NCBI GenBank assembly: GCA_041658245.1 | Contig: JBBAAM010000002.1 | Span: forward strand, 1 to 64,000 | Length of the DNA stretch: 64,000 nt | Reading direction: 5' to 3' | DNA from: Fen-1258 sp041658245 | GTDB lineage: Bacteria; Bacteroidota; Ignavibacteria; Ignavibacteriales; Melioribacteraceae | In this document: positions 17,377-25,036 of the stretch, in pieces | Position numbering within the stretch: position 1 is the first letter of the stretch | How the letters are laid out: every line of letters starts with the position of its first letter | Program-made: the position numbers and the translations under genes | The notes under the pieces: generated by a model | What the model saw: the letters and a program-made list of their open reading frames with translations, nothing else | Told to the model about the DNA's origin: nothing | Databases searched by the model: none

Positions 17377-18453
17377 ATTAGTTCTTATCTACCAAATAAA
17401 AAATTAAAAATTGCTCTTACATATAACGTTAAACCGGAAGAAAATAATTTTTCCGCCACAACACCTCTCACTTTAAAATCAAAATCAACAATTTCTTACA
17501 ACGAAACTTATGCTGAGTGGGATACGATCGAGACAATTAATGCATTAAAAGATTCTTTGGAATTGTTTCATGACGTAACTTTGATCGAAGCTGACGATAA
17601 CGCATTCGAAAAATTTAAAAAGTTACGACCCGATTTAGTTTTTAATGTAGCTGAGTGTGCAAACGGCATAAGTCGTGAAGCTCAAATACCAGCAATGCTT
17701 GATATGCTGCAAATTCCTTACACCGGTTCCGATCCATTAACGTTAGCTACCTGCCTTGACAAAGCCAGAACCAAAGAAGTTTTATCACATTACAAAATTC
17801 CAACTGCAAAATTCCTTCTTATAGAATCAATTTCCGATTTGAAGAATTTTGATTTACGTTTTCCAGTAATTGTTAAGCCTGTAGCAGAAGGTTCCGGCAA
17901 AGGTATTTTCAATTCTTCCCTATTAAACAGTTTGGATAAACTAAAAGAGAATTTGACTAACAATCTTCAATCTTATAATCAACCGTTCCTTGTTGAGGAA
18001 TTTCTTCCGGGACGTGAATTTACCGTTGCTATTATTGGAAATGGTGAGGATGCTGAGGTTCTGCCTATTGTTGAGATAAATTTAAGCGAGTTGCCAAAAG
18101 AATTGGCTCCTATCTATTCATACGAAGCAAAGTGGATTGTTGATACACGCGATAACCCGTTGAATATTTTTTCCTGTCCTGCACATATAGATGCAAGTCT
18201 GGAAGAAAAAATTAGAAACATAGCTTTGAAAACTTATAAAGTATTAAGATGCCGCGATTGGAGTAGAATTGATATCCGACTTGATGCGAACGGCGAACCG
18301 AATATAATTGAAATCAATCCACTGCCAGGAATTCTTCCCGATCCAAAGGACAACTCATGTTTTCCTAAAGCGGCAAGAAGCAGCGGTCTATCTTATGAAG
18401 AAATGATAAACAAAGTATTATTCACTGCAGCAAAAAGATACAGCTTAATATGA
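17377..18453 (+). CDS. D-Ala-D-Ala ligase-like ATP-grasp protein 1 (non-canonical start proposed)
   Basis: An ATP-grasp ligase of the Ddl-like type. The C-terminal half has VIVKPVAEGSGKG (ATP-binding), YEAKW, a CRDWSRIDIRL strand and the metal-binding IEINPLPG, close to the Ddl EVNTLPG motif. The reading frame contains convincing N-terminal sequence (KKLKIALTYNVKP, then YAEWDTIETINALKD) upstream of the first ATG/GTG/TTG (TTG 17557), and is bounded by a TAA at 17365-17367. I place the start at ATT 17377, 7 bases after an AAGGA sequence, giving 358 residues, which matches the 352-residue paralogue next door. A one-base error in an A-run is the alternative. The substrate is unknown. It overlaps the next gene by ATGA. 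Confidence 0.75.
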   Translation: MSSYLPNKKLKIALTYNVKPEENNFSATTPLTLKSKSTISYNETYAEWDTIETINALKDSLELFHDVTLIEADDNAFEKFKKLRPDLVFNVAECANGISREAQIPAMLDMLQIPYTGSDPLTLATCLDKARTKEVLSHYKIPTAKFLLIESISDLKNFDLRFPVIVKPVAEGSGKGIFNSSLLNSLDKLKENLTNNLQSYNQPFLVEEFLPGREFTVAIIGNGEDAEVLPIVEINLSELPKELAPIYSYEAKWIVDTRDNPLNIFSCPAHIDASLEEKIRNIALKTYKVLRCRDWSRIDIRLDANGEPNIIEINPLPGILPDPKDNSCFPKAARSSGLSYEEMINKVLFTAAKRYSLI

Positions 18454-19508
18454 ATTTTGAACAAAAAATATTGATCTGTTATAACGAACCGACCAGATAC
18501 TATGACAACTATCTTGGTAAGAATATAACCGACTCAAAAGATAATGTTGATCTTTCCGAAAGGGAATTCTTAAAACAGATTGCTTTGATCAAGAAATCCC
18601 TCTCAAAGAAATATATGAGCGTAGAAACACTTGCTGTTAACAGTGATATCAAGAGTGCAATCAAAAAAATATTAAATTATTCTCCCGATGCAATTTTTAA
18701 TTTTGTTGAATCAGTAGAAGGCAATACAAATCTGGAAAGCTACATTGCAGGACTATTTGATATTCTCGGAATACCATACACAGGCAACGGAGCTATCGCT
18801 CTTGGTAATTGCCTGATCAAATCCAGAACAAAACAGATTCTTCAATCACACGGTATAAGAACTTCAAAACATTTTATTACTGAAGTAAACGAAGTTCCGG
18901 ATAAAAATAAATTCTCTTTAAGATTTCCGGTTATACTAAAACTTGCACGTGAAGATGCAAGTATCGGTATTTCGGAATTTTCAGTTGTACAGAATTTCGA
19001 TGCTATGTTGGAAAGATTAAATTATCTCTACACTTCTTTCAACCAGGAAGTTTTGATTGAAGAATATATTGAAGGACGCGAATTGAATGTTGCGATTCTC
19101 GGTGAGAAAATTCTTCCGATCTCCGAAATCCGTTTTGACGGATTACCGGACAATCTACCAAAGATAGTTACCTACGAAGCTAAATGGTCACCCGATAGTA
19201 CTTATTTCAAACATACAACTCCAAAGTGTCCGACCGATTTGGATGATAATCTAAAACTCAAAGTTGAAAAAATGGCACGTGAATCATTCGAAGCATTAGA
19301 ATGCAGAGATTATGCCCGTGTTGATATAAGATTGAACCAAAGAAATGTTCCTTATGTAATTGAAGTGAATCCTAATCCGGATATTTCTCCTGATACAGGG
19401 TTTGTCCGTGCAGCAGCAGCAGCAGGAATTAATTATGATCAATTGCTCTATACTATTTCAAAGTTCGCATTGAAGAGAATAACTTATGATACGCAAGCTG
19501 CAAGCTAA
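18450..19508 (+). CDS. D-Ala-D-Ala ligase-like ATP-grasp protein 2
   Basis: 352 residues, paralogous to the preceding gene: KILICYNEP at the N-terminus, GIPYTGNGAIALGNCLIK, VILKLAREDASIGIS as the ATP-binding loop, YEAKW, CRDYARVDIRL and the metal-binding EVNPNPDISPDTGF. The last motif departs from the Ddl consensus (NPNPD for NTLPG), suggesting a substrate other than D-alanine. ATP-grasp ligases of this type join a carboxylate to an amine through an acyl-phosphate. Two tandem ligases beside an aminomutase and an acetyltransferase suggest assembly of a short amide-linked metabolite. The start overlaps the upstream stop (ATGA). Confidence 0.8.
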   Translation: MNFEQKILICYNEPTRYYDNYLGKNITDSKDNVDLSEREFLKQIALIKKSLSKKYMSVETLAVNSDIKSAIKKILNYSPDAIFNFVESVEGNTNLESYIAGLFDILGIPYTGNGAIALGNCLIKSRTKQILQSHGIRTSKHFITEVNEVPDKNKFSLRFPVILKLAREDASIGISEFSVVQNFDAMLERLNYLYTSFNQEVLIEEYIEGRELNVAILGEKILPISEIRFDGLPDNLPKIVTYEAKWSPDSTYFKHTTPKCPTDLDDNLKLKVEKMARESFEALECRDYARVDIRLNQRNVPYVIEVNPNPDISPDTGFVRAAAAAGINYDQLLYTISKFALKRITYDTQAAS

Positions 19509-19959
19509 CGATAGAGAACAGTTAGTCTCTATTATTGAGCAGACAAATAATTTTAGTGTGGAAGAGAAGAAAGTTGCAGTTGAATTAATAGATGAAGCGA
19601 TTGCAAATCCGAATCATGAGGATTACAATGTTTATATCTATGAAAATGATGGAAAAATTGCCGGTTATCATTGTATCGGCAAGAGAGCATTAACCGACGG
19701 TGTATTTGATCTGTTCTGGATTGTTGTTGATAACAGCGGACAGAATAAAGGAATAGGAAAGCAATTATTAGATCACGCAGAAAATTTTGTAAAAGAAAAT
19801 AAAGGAAGATGGATTCTTGCTGAGACATCTTCCAAAGATGGTTACAATGCTACAAGAAATTTTTATATGAGAAATAATTACTCGATAGTCTCACAAATAA
19901 AAGATTTTTACACAATCAACGATAACTTGATTGTATTTGGTAAATACATAAAAACATAA
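19486..19959 (+). CDS. GNAT-family N-acetyltransferase
   Basis: 157 residues with a single GNAT domain. The acetyl-CoA pyrophosphate-binding loop QNKGIGKQLL is at residues 86-95, preceded by the FWIVVDN strand, and the C-terminal YNATRNFYMRNNY segment is the typical motif B region. It acetylates an amine on an unknown acceptor. The start overlaps the upstream ligase gene by 23 bp, a strong coupling signal. By analogy with AblB, which acetylates beta-lysine made by the aminomutase AblA, it may act on the product of the downstream KamA-like enzyme. It is shorter than AblB, so this remains inference. Confidence 0.85.
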   Translation: MIRKLQANDREQLVSIIEQTNNFSVEEKKVAVELIDEAIANPNHEDYNVYIYENDGKIAGYHCIGKRALTDGVFDLFWIVVDNSGQNKGIGKQLLDHAENFVKENKGRWILAETSSKDGYNATRNFYMRNNYSIVSQIKDFYTINDNLIVFGKYIKT

Positions 19960-19987
19960 AATGGCATAAATATAAAGGGCAACTATC

Positions 19988-21223
19988 ATGGAACTCTGGC
20001 AGCAAATGGTTAGAGACAGCGTTCACTCTGTTGATCAACTTGTTGAAAAATTTGGGATTGATAGAACAGTAGCAGAAGGTTTGGATGAATTTTTCCAAGC
20101 TCGAATAAATCCATACTATCTTGGTCTAATTCGGAATCCGGGCGATCCGATCTGGAAACAATGCGTACCCGATAAAGCTGAATTGGATGATCTGGATGGA
20201 TTTGAAGATCCGCTTCAAGAGGATAGAATGAGCCCCGTTCCTAATATTACACACAGATATCCGGACCGAGCATTATTCTTAACAACAAGCCAATGTGGAA
20301 TGTATTGCCGCTTTTGTACAAGAAAAAGAAAAGTAGGCAACTCAGATAAAATTTCGATGAAAGAACTCGAGTCTGCTTTCAAGTATCTGGAACAGCATAC
20401 AGAAATCCGTGATGTAATTATGTCCGGTGGCGATCCGCTGATGCTTACAGATGTAATGCTTGAAAAGATCTTAAAGAGATTGAGACAAATTCCTCACATC
20501 GAGATCATTCGTATCGGTTCAAAAATGCCGTGCGTACTTCCACACCGCATTACACCTAAATTGGTTGAGATGATCAAGAAGTATCACCCGATTTATGTTA
20601 ACACACACTTCAATCATCCGTGGGAAATTACTCCTGAAAGCACCAAAGCTTGCGAGATGCTCGCTAATGCAGGAATCCCGGTTAGTAACCAGGCAGTTCT
20701 AATGAGAGGCGTAAATGATGATGCTGAAGTAATGAGAGAGCTTTTCACGAAACTCCTCAAGATAAGAGTACGACCTTACTATTTATATATGGCAGATGAA
20801 ACACGCGGCGCTAATCATTTTAGAACTTCTCTCGAAACCGGTCTAGAGATCATGCAGAAACTCCGCGGATATACAAGCGGACTTGCAATACCTCATTTTG
20901 TAATTGATGCACCGGGCGGTGGTGGTAAGATACCGATTCTTCCGCAGTACGTTTTACATCGCGATGAAGACAGAGTTGTAATGAAGAATTACAAAGGCGA
21001 GATATTTGTTTACCGCGAAGCACACAACGGCGAAGCTAGACCGGATCTGAAAATTCCAATAGAATTAATTGAAAATAATAACGGTAACGGTTCTAATGGA
21101 AACGGCTCGAACGGAAATGGTTCTAACGGTTCCAATGGAAATGGATCGAACGGATCATCAAAAAAACCAAGAAACTACAAAGAGAAAGTTGAAGTTACCG
21201 AGCTAACCACGAGTAATAATTAG
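19988..21223 (+). CDS. kamA: Lysine 2,3-aminomutase-like radical SAM enzyme (KamA family)
   Basis: 411 residues. The radical SAM cluster is Cys103, Cys107, Cys110 (CGMYCRFC), followed by Arg112, equivalent to the carboxylate-binding Arg134 of clostridial lysine 2,3-aminomutase. Asp270 (in YLYMAD) and Asp307 (in VIDAPGGGGK) match the Asp293/Asp330 pair that binds the lysine side-chain amine, with the same 37-residue spacing, and Lys314 matches the PLP lysine. Glutamate 2,3-aminomutase replaces these Asp residues, so lysine is the likely substrate. The C-terminal Cys cluster of clostridial enzymes is missing. In its place residues 363-391 form a low-complexity Asn/Gly/Ser tail. EpmB, which modifies lysine for EF-P, is a shorter alternative. 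It ends in a strong terminator. Confidence 0.9.
   Translation: MELWQQMVRDSVHSVDQLVEKFGIDRTVAEGLDEFFQARINPYYLGLIRNPGDPIWKQCVPDKAELDDLDGFEDPLQEDRMSPVPNITHRYPDRALFLTTSQCGMYCRFCTRKRKVGNSDKISMKELESAFKYLEQHTEIRDVIMSGGDPLMLTDVMLEKILKRLRQIPHIEIIRIGSKMPCVLPHRITPKLVEMIKKYHPIYVNTHFNHPWEITPESTKACEMLANAGIPVSNQAVLMRGVNDDAEVMRELFTKLLKIRVRPYYLYMADETRGANHFRTSLETGLEIMQKLRGYTSGLAIPHFVIDAPGGGGKIPILPQYVLHRDEDRVVMKNYKGEIFVYREAHNGEARPDLKIPIELIENNNGNGSNGNGSNGNGSNGSNGNGSNGSSKKPRNYKEKVEVTELTTSNN
21074..21160 (+). repeat. Asn/Gly/Ser-coding low-complexity repeat in the KamA-like gene
   Basis: About 29 codons encode NGNGS/NGS units near the C-terminus of the aminomutase-like protein. Synonymous codons vary between units (GGT, GGA and GGC; TCT, TCG and TCC), so the protein composition rather than a fresh DNA duplication is being kept. 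It resembles a flexible linker followed by a charged 20-residue tail. Confidence 0.8.
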
Positions 21224-21245
21224 TTCTATCACAAATTGAACAAAC

Positions 21246-21272
21246 AAAAAACCCGCACTAAGCGGGTTTTTT
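21246..21272. terminator. Bidirectional rho-independent terminator at the convergent junction
   Basis: A CCCGC/GCGGG stem (21252-21256 with 21262-21266) and ACTAA loop are flanked by an A6 run on the left and a T6 run on the right, which extend the stem. This serves the + strand KamA-like gene and, on the other strand, the STAS-like gene. It marks the switch from all-plus to all-minus genes. Confidence 0.9.
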
Positions 21273-21298
21273 GTTTTATGAGTCACTAAAAAATTAAA

Positions 21299-21583
21299 TC
21301 AGCTTTTTGTATCACAAGTAGAAAAATAATTCTTGAGTACTTGTACCTGTGTGGTTGTTAAATCTGTGAATTTAATAATACTTTTGAAATGTGCGAAGCC
21401 AAATTGATCTAACAGTTCACCAATTGAAGAATTAAGAAAAGAAGAAGAAGGGGGAGAAGAATCCTTAAAGGACAGAGTTATTGGTTGATTCGAAACAAAA
21501 TAATTTTTCAAAACTGTTAGCAATGTATAACCAGCAGCATTAGTATAAGTATCTGGTACAATATCTTTAATAAATAATTTCAT
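21299..21583 (-). CDS. STAS-like (DUF4325-type) small protein
   Basis: 94 residues from ATG 21583 (MKLFIKDIV). An alternative TTG at 21628 would add 15 residues but overlaps a possible -35 sequence. The segment LSFKDSSPPSSSFLNSSIGEL resembles the ligand/phospho-acceptor strand of DUF4325, a STAS-like fold in which a beta strand ends in a Ser-rich SSSFL loop. Such proteins are thought to take part in partner-switching signalling. It lies downstream of, and on the same strand as, the triple-PAS histidine kinase, suggesting a shared pathway. The family call rests on this short motif only. Confidence 0.55.
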   Translation of the reverse strand: MKLFIKDIVPDTYTNAAGYTLLTVLKNYFVSNQPITLSFKDSSPPSSSFLNSSIGELLDQFGFAHFKSIIKFTDLTTTQVQVLKNYFSTCDTKS

Positions 21584-21686
21584 AATAACAAAACGTTTTA
21601 ATTCGTTAAAATTTTGTTCGGCTGTCAAGAACCATGATATAAGTTTTTAAATCGTTAAATTTTTCCTTGACGACCATTAATAAAAA

Positions 21687-23588
21687 TTAAATTTTTACTG
21701 GAATACTAAAAATAAATTTACTGCCACTATCAAGCTCACTCTCTACCCAAATTTTTCCTCCATGCATTTGGATCATCTCTTTACATAATATCAAACCTAG
21801 ACCTGTACCTTCTTCATCTTCAGTGCCCTTTGTACTTACGTTTTGACCAATTTTGAAAAGATGGCTTAGGTTCTCTTTTTTGATTCCTACACCATTATCA
21901 ACAACAGATATATCCACAAATTTTTCTACTCGCTTTGATGAAATAATAATTTTACCACCCCGTTTTGTAAATTTTATCGCATTCGCAATTAGATTTCTTA
22001 TAACCGTAGATAACATGTTTTTATCTGCATTAACAAATATTTTTTTATCTATCAAATAATCTATAGTAATATTTTTGTTCTTTGCGGTTTGAGTTAGTAG
22101 TGAAACTGTTGGTGACAACTCTTGATAGAGATTAAATACATTGGGATTAAAAGCAATTCTCCCCGTCTGTATTCTTGACCAAATAAGTAAATTATCTAAG
22201 AGTTCATATGTGTTTTTACTTAATTCATCTATACTCTTAATAAAGTACTTTCTTTCTTCTTCTGATAGAGTCTCATATTCTTCTGATAAAATTTGTGAAT
22301 ATCCGAGCAACCCTTGAAAAGGAGTTTTCATGTCATGCGCAACAATCGAGAAAAATTTATCCTTTGTTGAATTCAATTCTTTCAATTCTTCATTCATCTT
22401 TTGAATCTTTTCTTCAGCATTTTTACGTTCAGTGATGTCAATTGTAAAACCTATTATACCAACAATATTTCCATGGCTATTTCTATAAGGTAATTTATCT
22501 GTCTGCACCCATAAATTTCCCTTCGGGGATTGCATTGGTTCAATAATATTCACTTTCGGTTTAGCAGAAGCTATTACCTCTTTATCATCTTTCCAGAATG
22601 CTTCTGCTTGTTCTTTAGGATAAAGTTCAAACATAGATTTACCTTCTAATTGCTCTTTAGACATTCCCATAATGTCGGCAAAAGTTTTATTAACACGTAT
22701 GAATCTATTCTCAGTATCTTTAAAGAAAACCCATGCCGGTATGGAATCGAGTATAATCAGTTGTTCTTCTTGCAGTTTCTTCAACAAATCTTCCGCATGC
22801 TTACGCTCAGTGATGTCTTGATGGACAGCTATCCACACATCTCCAAATACAGAGTAATGGAATTTTGAAACACTGGCATAACAGTAGAATTGAGTTCCAT
22901 CTTTCTTAATGTTTCGGATATCACCTTTCCACACACTATTTTTGTTCAAGGTATCAATGATTTCCTTTGCGGTTTCTTCCGGACTTTTTTCAGATGGGGC
23001 ATTGACTATTGTTACATGCTTCCCAATTAATTCACCCGTTTCATAGCCGAACATTCTATCAAACTTTGGATTAGTGTAAACAATTATTCCATCGCCGGCT
23101 CGAATTAGATAAACCCCTTCATCCATATTAGAAATAATTTCGTTAGCAAGACGTAATTCATCTTCTATTTTTTTCCGTTCTGTAAAATCTACTTTGATTG
23201 CAATAAAGTGAGTAATTTTATTATTTTCATCAGTAACAGGTGTAATTGATGTTGATTCCCAATATAGATCACCGTTTTTCTTCCTGTTGTAAAATTTACC
23301 ACGCCAAATAAGTCCGGAAGAAATAGTTTGCCACAGTTTTTTGTATTCTTCCTCTGGAGTGTAACCAGTTTTAAAAATGCGGGGATTTTTACCAATAACA
23401 TCTTCAAATGTAAATCCAGATATTTCAGTGAATCTTTGGTTAACATATTTAATGATTCCCTGGACATCAGTAATAATAATCGCGGCATGGTTTTGCTCAA
23501 CAACATGGGAATATTTGTGCAGCATTTCCTCATATTGTTTTTGCACAGTATCGTTTTGGAAGTCTGTGGATTTACTAATCTTTTGCAT
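21687..23588 (-). CDS. Soluble triple-PAS sensor histidine kinase
   Basis: 633 residues without membrane segments. Three PAS/PAC modules (about 15-135, 140-262 and 268-395), each ending in a D-[FI]-TERK-type linker, are followed by a HisKA dimerisation domain with phospho-accepting His418 in VAHDMKTPFQ and a HATPase domain with N-box NLIANAIKF, G1 VDNGVGI and G2 GTGLGLIL. It should sense a cytoplasmic or diffusible signal such as redox or a ligand. No response regulator is adjacent, so the kinase is an orphan within this window. A small STAS-like gene follows. An AGAGG ribosome-binding site precedes the ATG. Confidence 0.93.
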   Translation of the reverse strand: MQKISKSTDFQNDTVQKQYEEMLHKYSHVVEQNHAAIIITDVQGIIKYVNQRFTEISGFTFEDVIGKNPRIFKTGYTPEEEYKKLWQTISSGLIWRGKFYNRKKNGDLYWESTSITPVTDENNKITHFIAIKVDFTERKKIEDELRLANEIISNMDEGVYLIRAGDGIIVYTNPKFDRMFGYETGELIGKHVTIVNAPSEKSPEETAKEIIDTLNKNSVWKGDIRNIKKDGTQFYCYASVSKFHYSVFGDVWIAVHQDITERKHAEDLLKKLQEEQLIILDSIPAWVFFKDTENRFIRVNKTFADIMGMSKEQLEGKSMFELYPKEQAEAFWKDDKEVIASAKPKVNIIEPMQSPKGNLWVQTDKLPYRNSHGNIVGIIGFTIDITERKNAEEKIQKMNEELKELNSTKDKFFSIVAHDMKTPFQGLLGYSQILSEEYETLSEEERKYFIKSIDELSKNTYELLDNLLIWSRIQTGRIAFNPNVFNLYQELSPTVSLLTQTAKNKNITIDYLIDKKIFVNADKNMLSTVIRNLIANAIKFTKRGGKIIISSKRVEKFVDISVVDNGVGIKKENLSHLFKIGQNVSTKGTEDEEGTGLGLILCKEMIQMHGGKIWVESELDSGSKFIFSIPVKI

Positions 23589-23683
23589 AGTAAAACCTCT
23601 TTGTCTAAAAAATAAATAATTTCATTTAGAAGTTAATAAAACTGTTTTACATGCTCGACTTTTTGTTTTAAGGTATTAAAGAT

Positions 23684-23749
23684 TTATTTAATAACAATCT
23701 TTACCAAATCCTTTTCCAAAGTTTCTTTAGGTATTTCAATAATTTTTCT
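23684..23749 (-). pseudogene. 3'-end remnant of a thioredoxin-like gene
   Basis: The minus strand encodes 21 residues (containing PKETLEKDL) and a stop that align, stop for stop, with the C-terminus of the intact thioredoxin-like gene at 25037-25540. A 25-nt block is identical (23704-23728 versus 25057-25081) at the same distance from the stop, while the flanks have diverged. No upstream coding sequence of the gene remains. The fragment sits 5 bp beyond the toxin gene stop, so the toxin-antitoxin pair is bracketed by two copies of this gene end. Confidence 0.75.
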
Positions 23750-23754
23750 AATTA

Positions 23755-24126
23755 TTATTTATACAATCTTTTAATCCTATCTCTTTCTTCGTTTTCTTTA
23801 TCACTTTTGTAATATATTTCTACAAATTCAATTCTGTCGTCATTTTCAAAATAGGAATAAATGATTCTTATACCGGATTGAACACCTTTTCCTTTAAGAG
23901 ATTTACATGCAAATTTCTTTACTTTATAAATATTGGGTTTACTGATACCCAAATCACTTATTTGTTCAACTGCATTATTATCTATTCCAAGTTTATGAAA
24001 TAGTTTTAACTGAACATTGATGAAGTTGTCCAGATCTTCATCAAGAGTCCGGAAGCGTTTTAACAGTTTTTTCTTTTCCTTTTCGAACTCAGATAGATAA
24101 ACAATATCCTTAAATATTTTGCTCAT
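23755..24126 (-). CDS. RelE/HigB-like toxin of a toxin-antitoxin pair
   Basis: 123 residues, basic, with the RelE/ParE superfamily pattern in its second half: a KVKKFACKSLKGKG strand, a GIRIIYSYF strand, a VEIYYKSDKENEERDRIKRL strand and a C-terminal helix. Such toxins usually cleave mRNA on the ribosome. The gene starts inside the 3' end of the Panacea-domain antitoxin gene (17-bp overlap), as expected for a coupled pair with the antitoxin made first. The long N-terminal helical part (residues 10-55) is larger than in minimal RelE. The toxic mechanism is inferred from the fold. Confidence 0.75.
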   Translation of the reverse strand: MSKIFKDIVYLSEFEKEKKKLLKRFRTLDEDLDNFINVQLKLFHKLGIDNNAVEQISDLGISKPNIYKVKKFACKSLKGKGVQSGIRIIYSYFENDDRIEFVEIYYKSDKENEERDRIKRLYK

Positions 24127-24898
24127 AATTCCTTACAGAATATGGCAGTGTACGGTAAAAAACTGATTCGTAAGGAATTACTTTCCCCTCATCAGTAGTA
24201 AGCCAGGGAACATCGTGATGTGAATAATCGCTTATCTGGATCGCATTCATATCGGATAGTTTATTAATAACCTCGTCAATCAATTCAATTTCCTGTCCGG
24301 TAACAATAGAAAGATCGGGTTCGCGCAGAGGAAGATATTTTGTTTGCGGATGGCTAAAATACTTGTCTTTTACGCGCATCAATTCATTATCATTTTCCAT
24401 CTTCTCAACTATCTTTACGAATTCTTTAGGAGTAGGACCAAAATGATTTTTTATGTAAGTAGCGCCGATCAATTGTTCTTCATATCTCTCGTAATAATCG
24501 AAATCAATGTAGAAAAGAAGTTTGTAAAGGACTGTTTCGCCAATGTTTGGTTTTGCGCCAACTTTATTTAGAATGTAGAGAAGCACTTCTTTGAATTTTT
24601 TGAGATTCTTTTGCGGAACCGAGATGCGAAGCGATTCTTCAGCATGAGATTCAGATTCATCTTCATGAAGAATGACTTCACCTTTCGATTTGGGATTTAT
24701 GAGTTCGTTAAGTGATATGTTGAAGAACTCCGAAAGCTTTAGAATTTCCTCAGGTGTTAGATATCTTTCCCCTTTTTCAATTTGTGTTATTGTCGGGCGG
24801 GAAATACCTAAATGGTCAGCAAGCTTTTGCTGACTAATGTTTTTTGATTTGCGAAGCTGATTAATTTTTTGACCGATTATTTTATTGAGCTTAGACAT
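24110..24898 (-). CDS. HTH-Panacea (SocA-like, DUF4065) antitoxin
   Basis: 262 residues. The N-terminus (10-65) is an XRE-type helix-turn-helix (ISQQKLADHLGISRPTITQI). After an acidic linker (70-95) comes a Panacea/SocA-like domain (about 100-245) with YKLLFYIDFDYYERYEEQL and the characteristic NHFGPTPKEF. Panacea domains are known to neutralise many unrelated toxins and are often fused to an HTH for autoregulation. It is transcribed first, ahead of the RelE-like toxin, from a good promoter at 24928-24956. The pair lies in an accessory block and is probably horizontally acquired. Confidence 0.85.
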   Translation of the reverse strand: MSKLNKIIGQKINQLRKSKNISQQKLADHLGISRPTITQIEKGERYLTPEEILKLSEFFNISLNELINPKSKGEVILHEDESESHAEESLRISVPQKNLKKFKEVLLYILNKVGAKPNIGETVLYKLLFYIDFDYYERYEEQLIGATYIKNHFGPTPKEFVKIVEKMENDNELMRVKDKYFSHPQTKYLPLREPDLSIVTGQEIELIDEVINKLSDMNAIQISDYSHHDVPWLTTDEGKVIPYESVFYRTLPYSVRNYEQNI

Positions 24899-24927
24899 TT
24901 GCTTTGTGCCTCTTTATTGCTGCAGCG

Positions 24928-24956
24928 AAAATAAGCAATGTCAGAATAGCTGTCAA
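24928..24956 (-). promoter_or_regulatory. Sigma70-type promoter for the toxin-antitoxin operon
   Basis: On the minus strand TTGACA (24951-24956) and TATTTT (24928-24933) are separated by exactly 17 bp, 29 bp upstream of the antitoxin ATG. The -35 is a perfect consensus, unlike most upstream regions in this window. The HTH antitoxin probably binds here. Confidence 0.55.
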
Positions 24957-25036
24957 GTGTATGTATGAATATCTTACAACCCTTCTTTGTTCCCTCCATT
25001 GTTTACTCGGCTGTCAAGGACTATGTGAATATTTTG

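Noticed and set aside
21074..21160. Possible CRISPR-like or DNA-level repeat array
   Set aside because: The repetition is at the protein level with varied codons and no spacer structure.
21600..21628. Full promoter for the STAS-like gene
   Set aside because: A TTGACA is present, but no acceptable -10 sequence lies at 16-18 bp.
23189..23533. 114-codon minus-strand reading frame
   Set aside because: It is an alternative frame of the first PAS domain of the histidine kinase.
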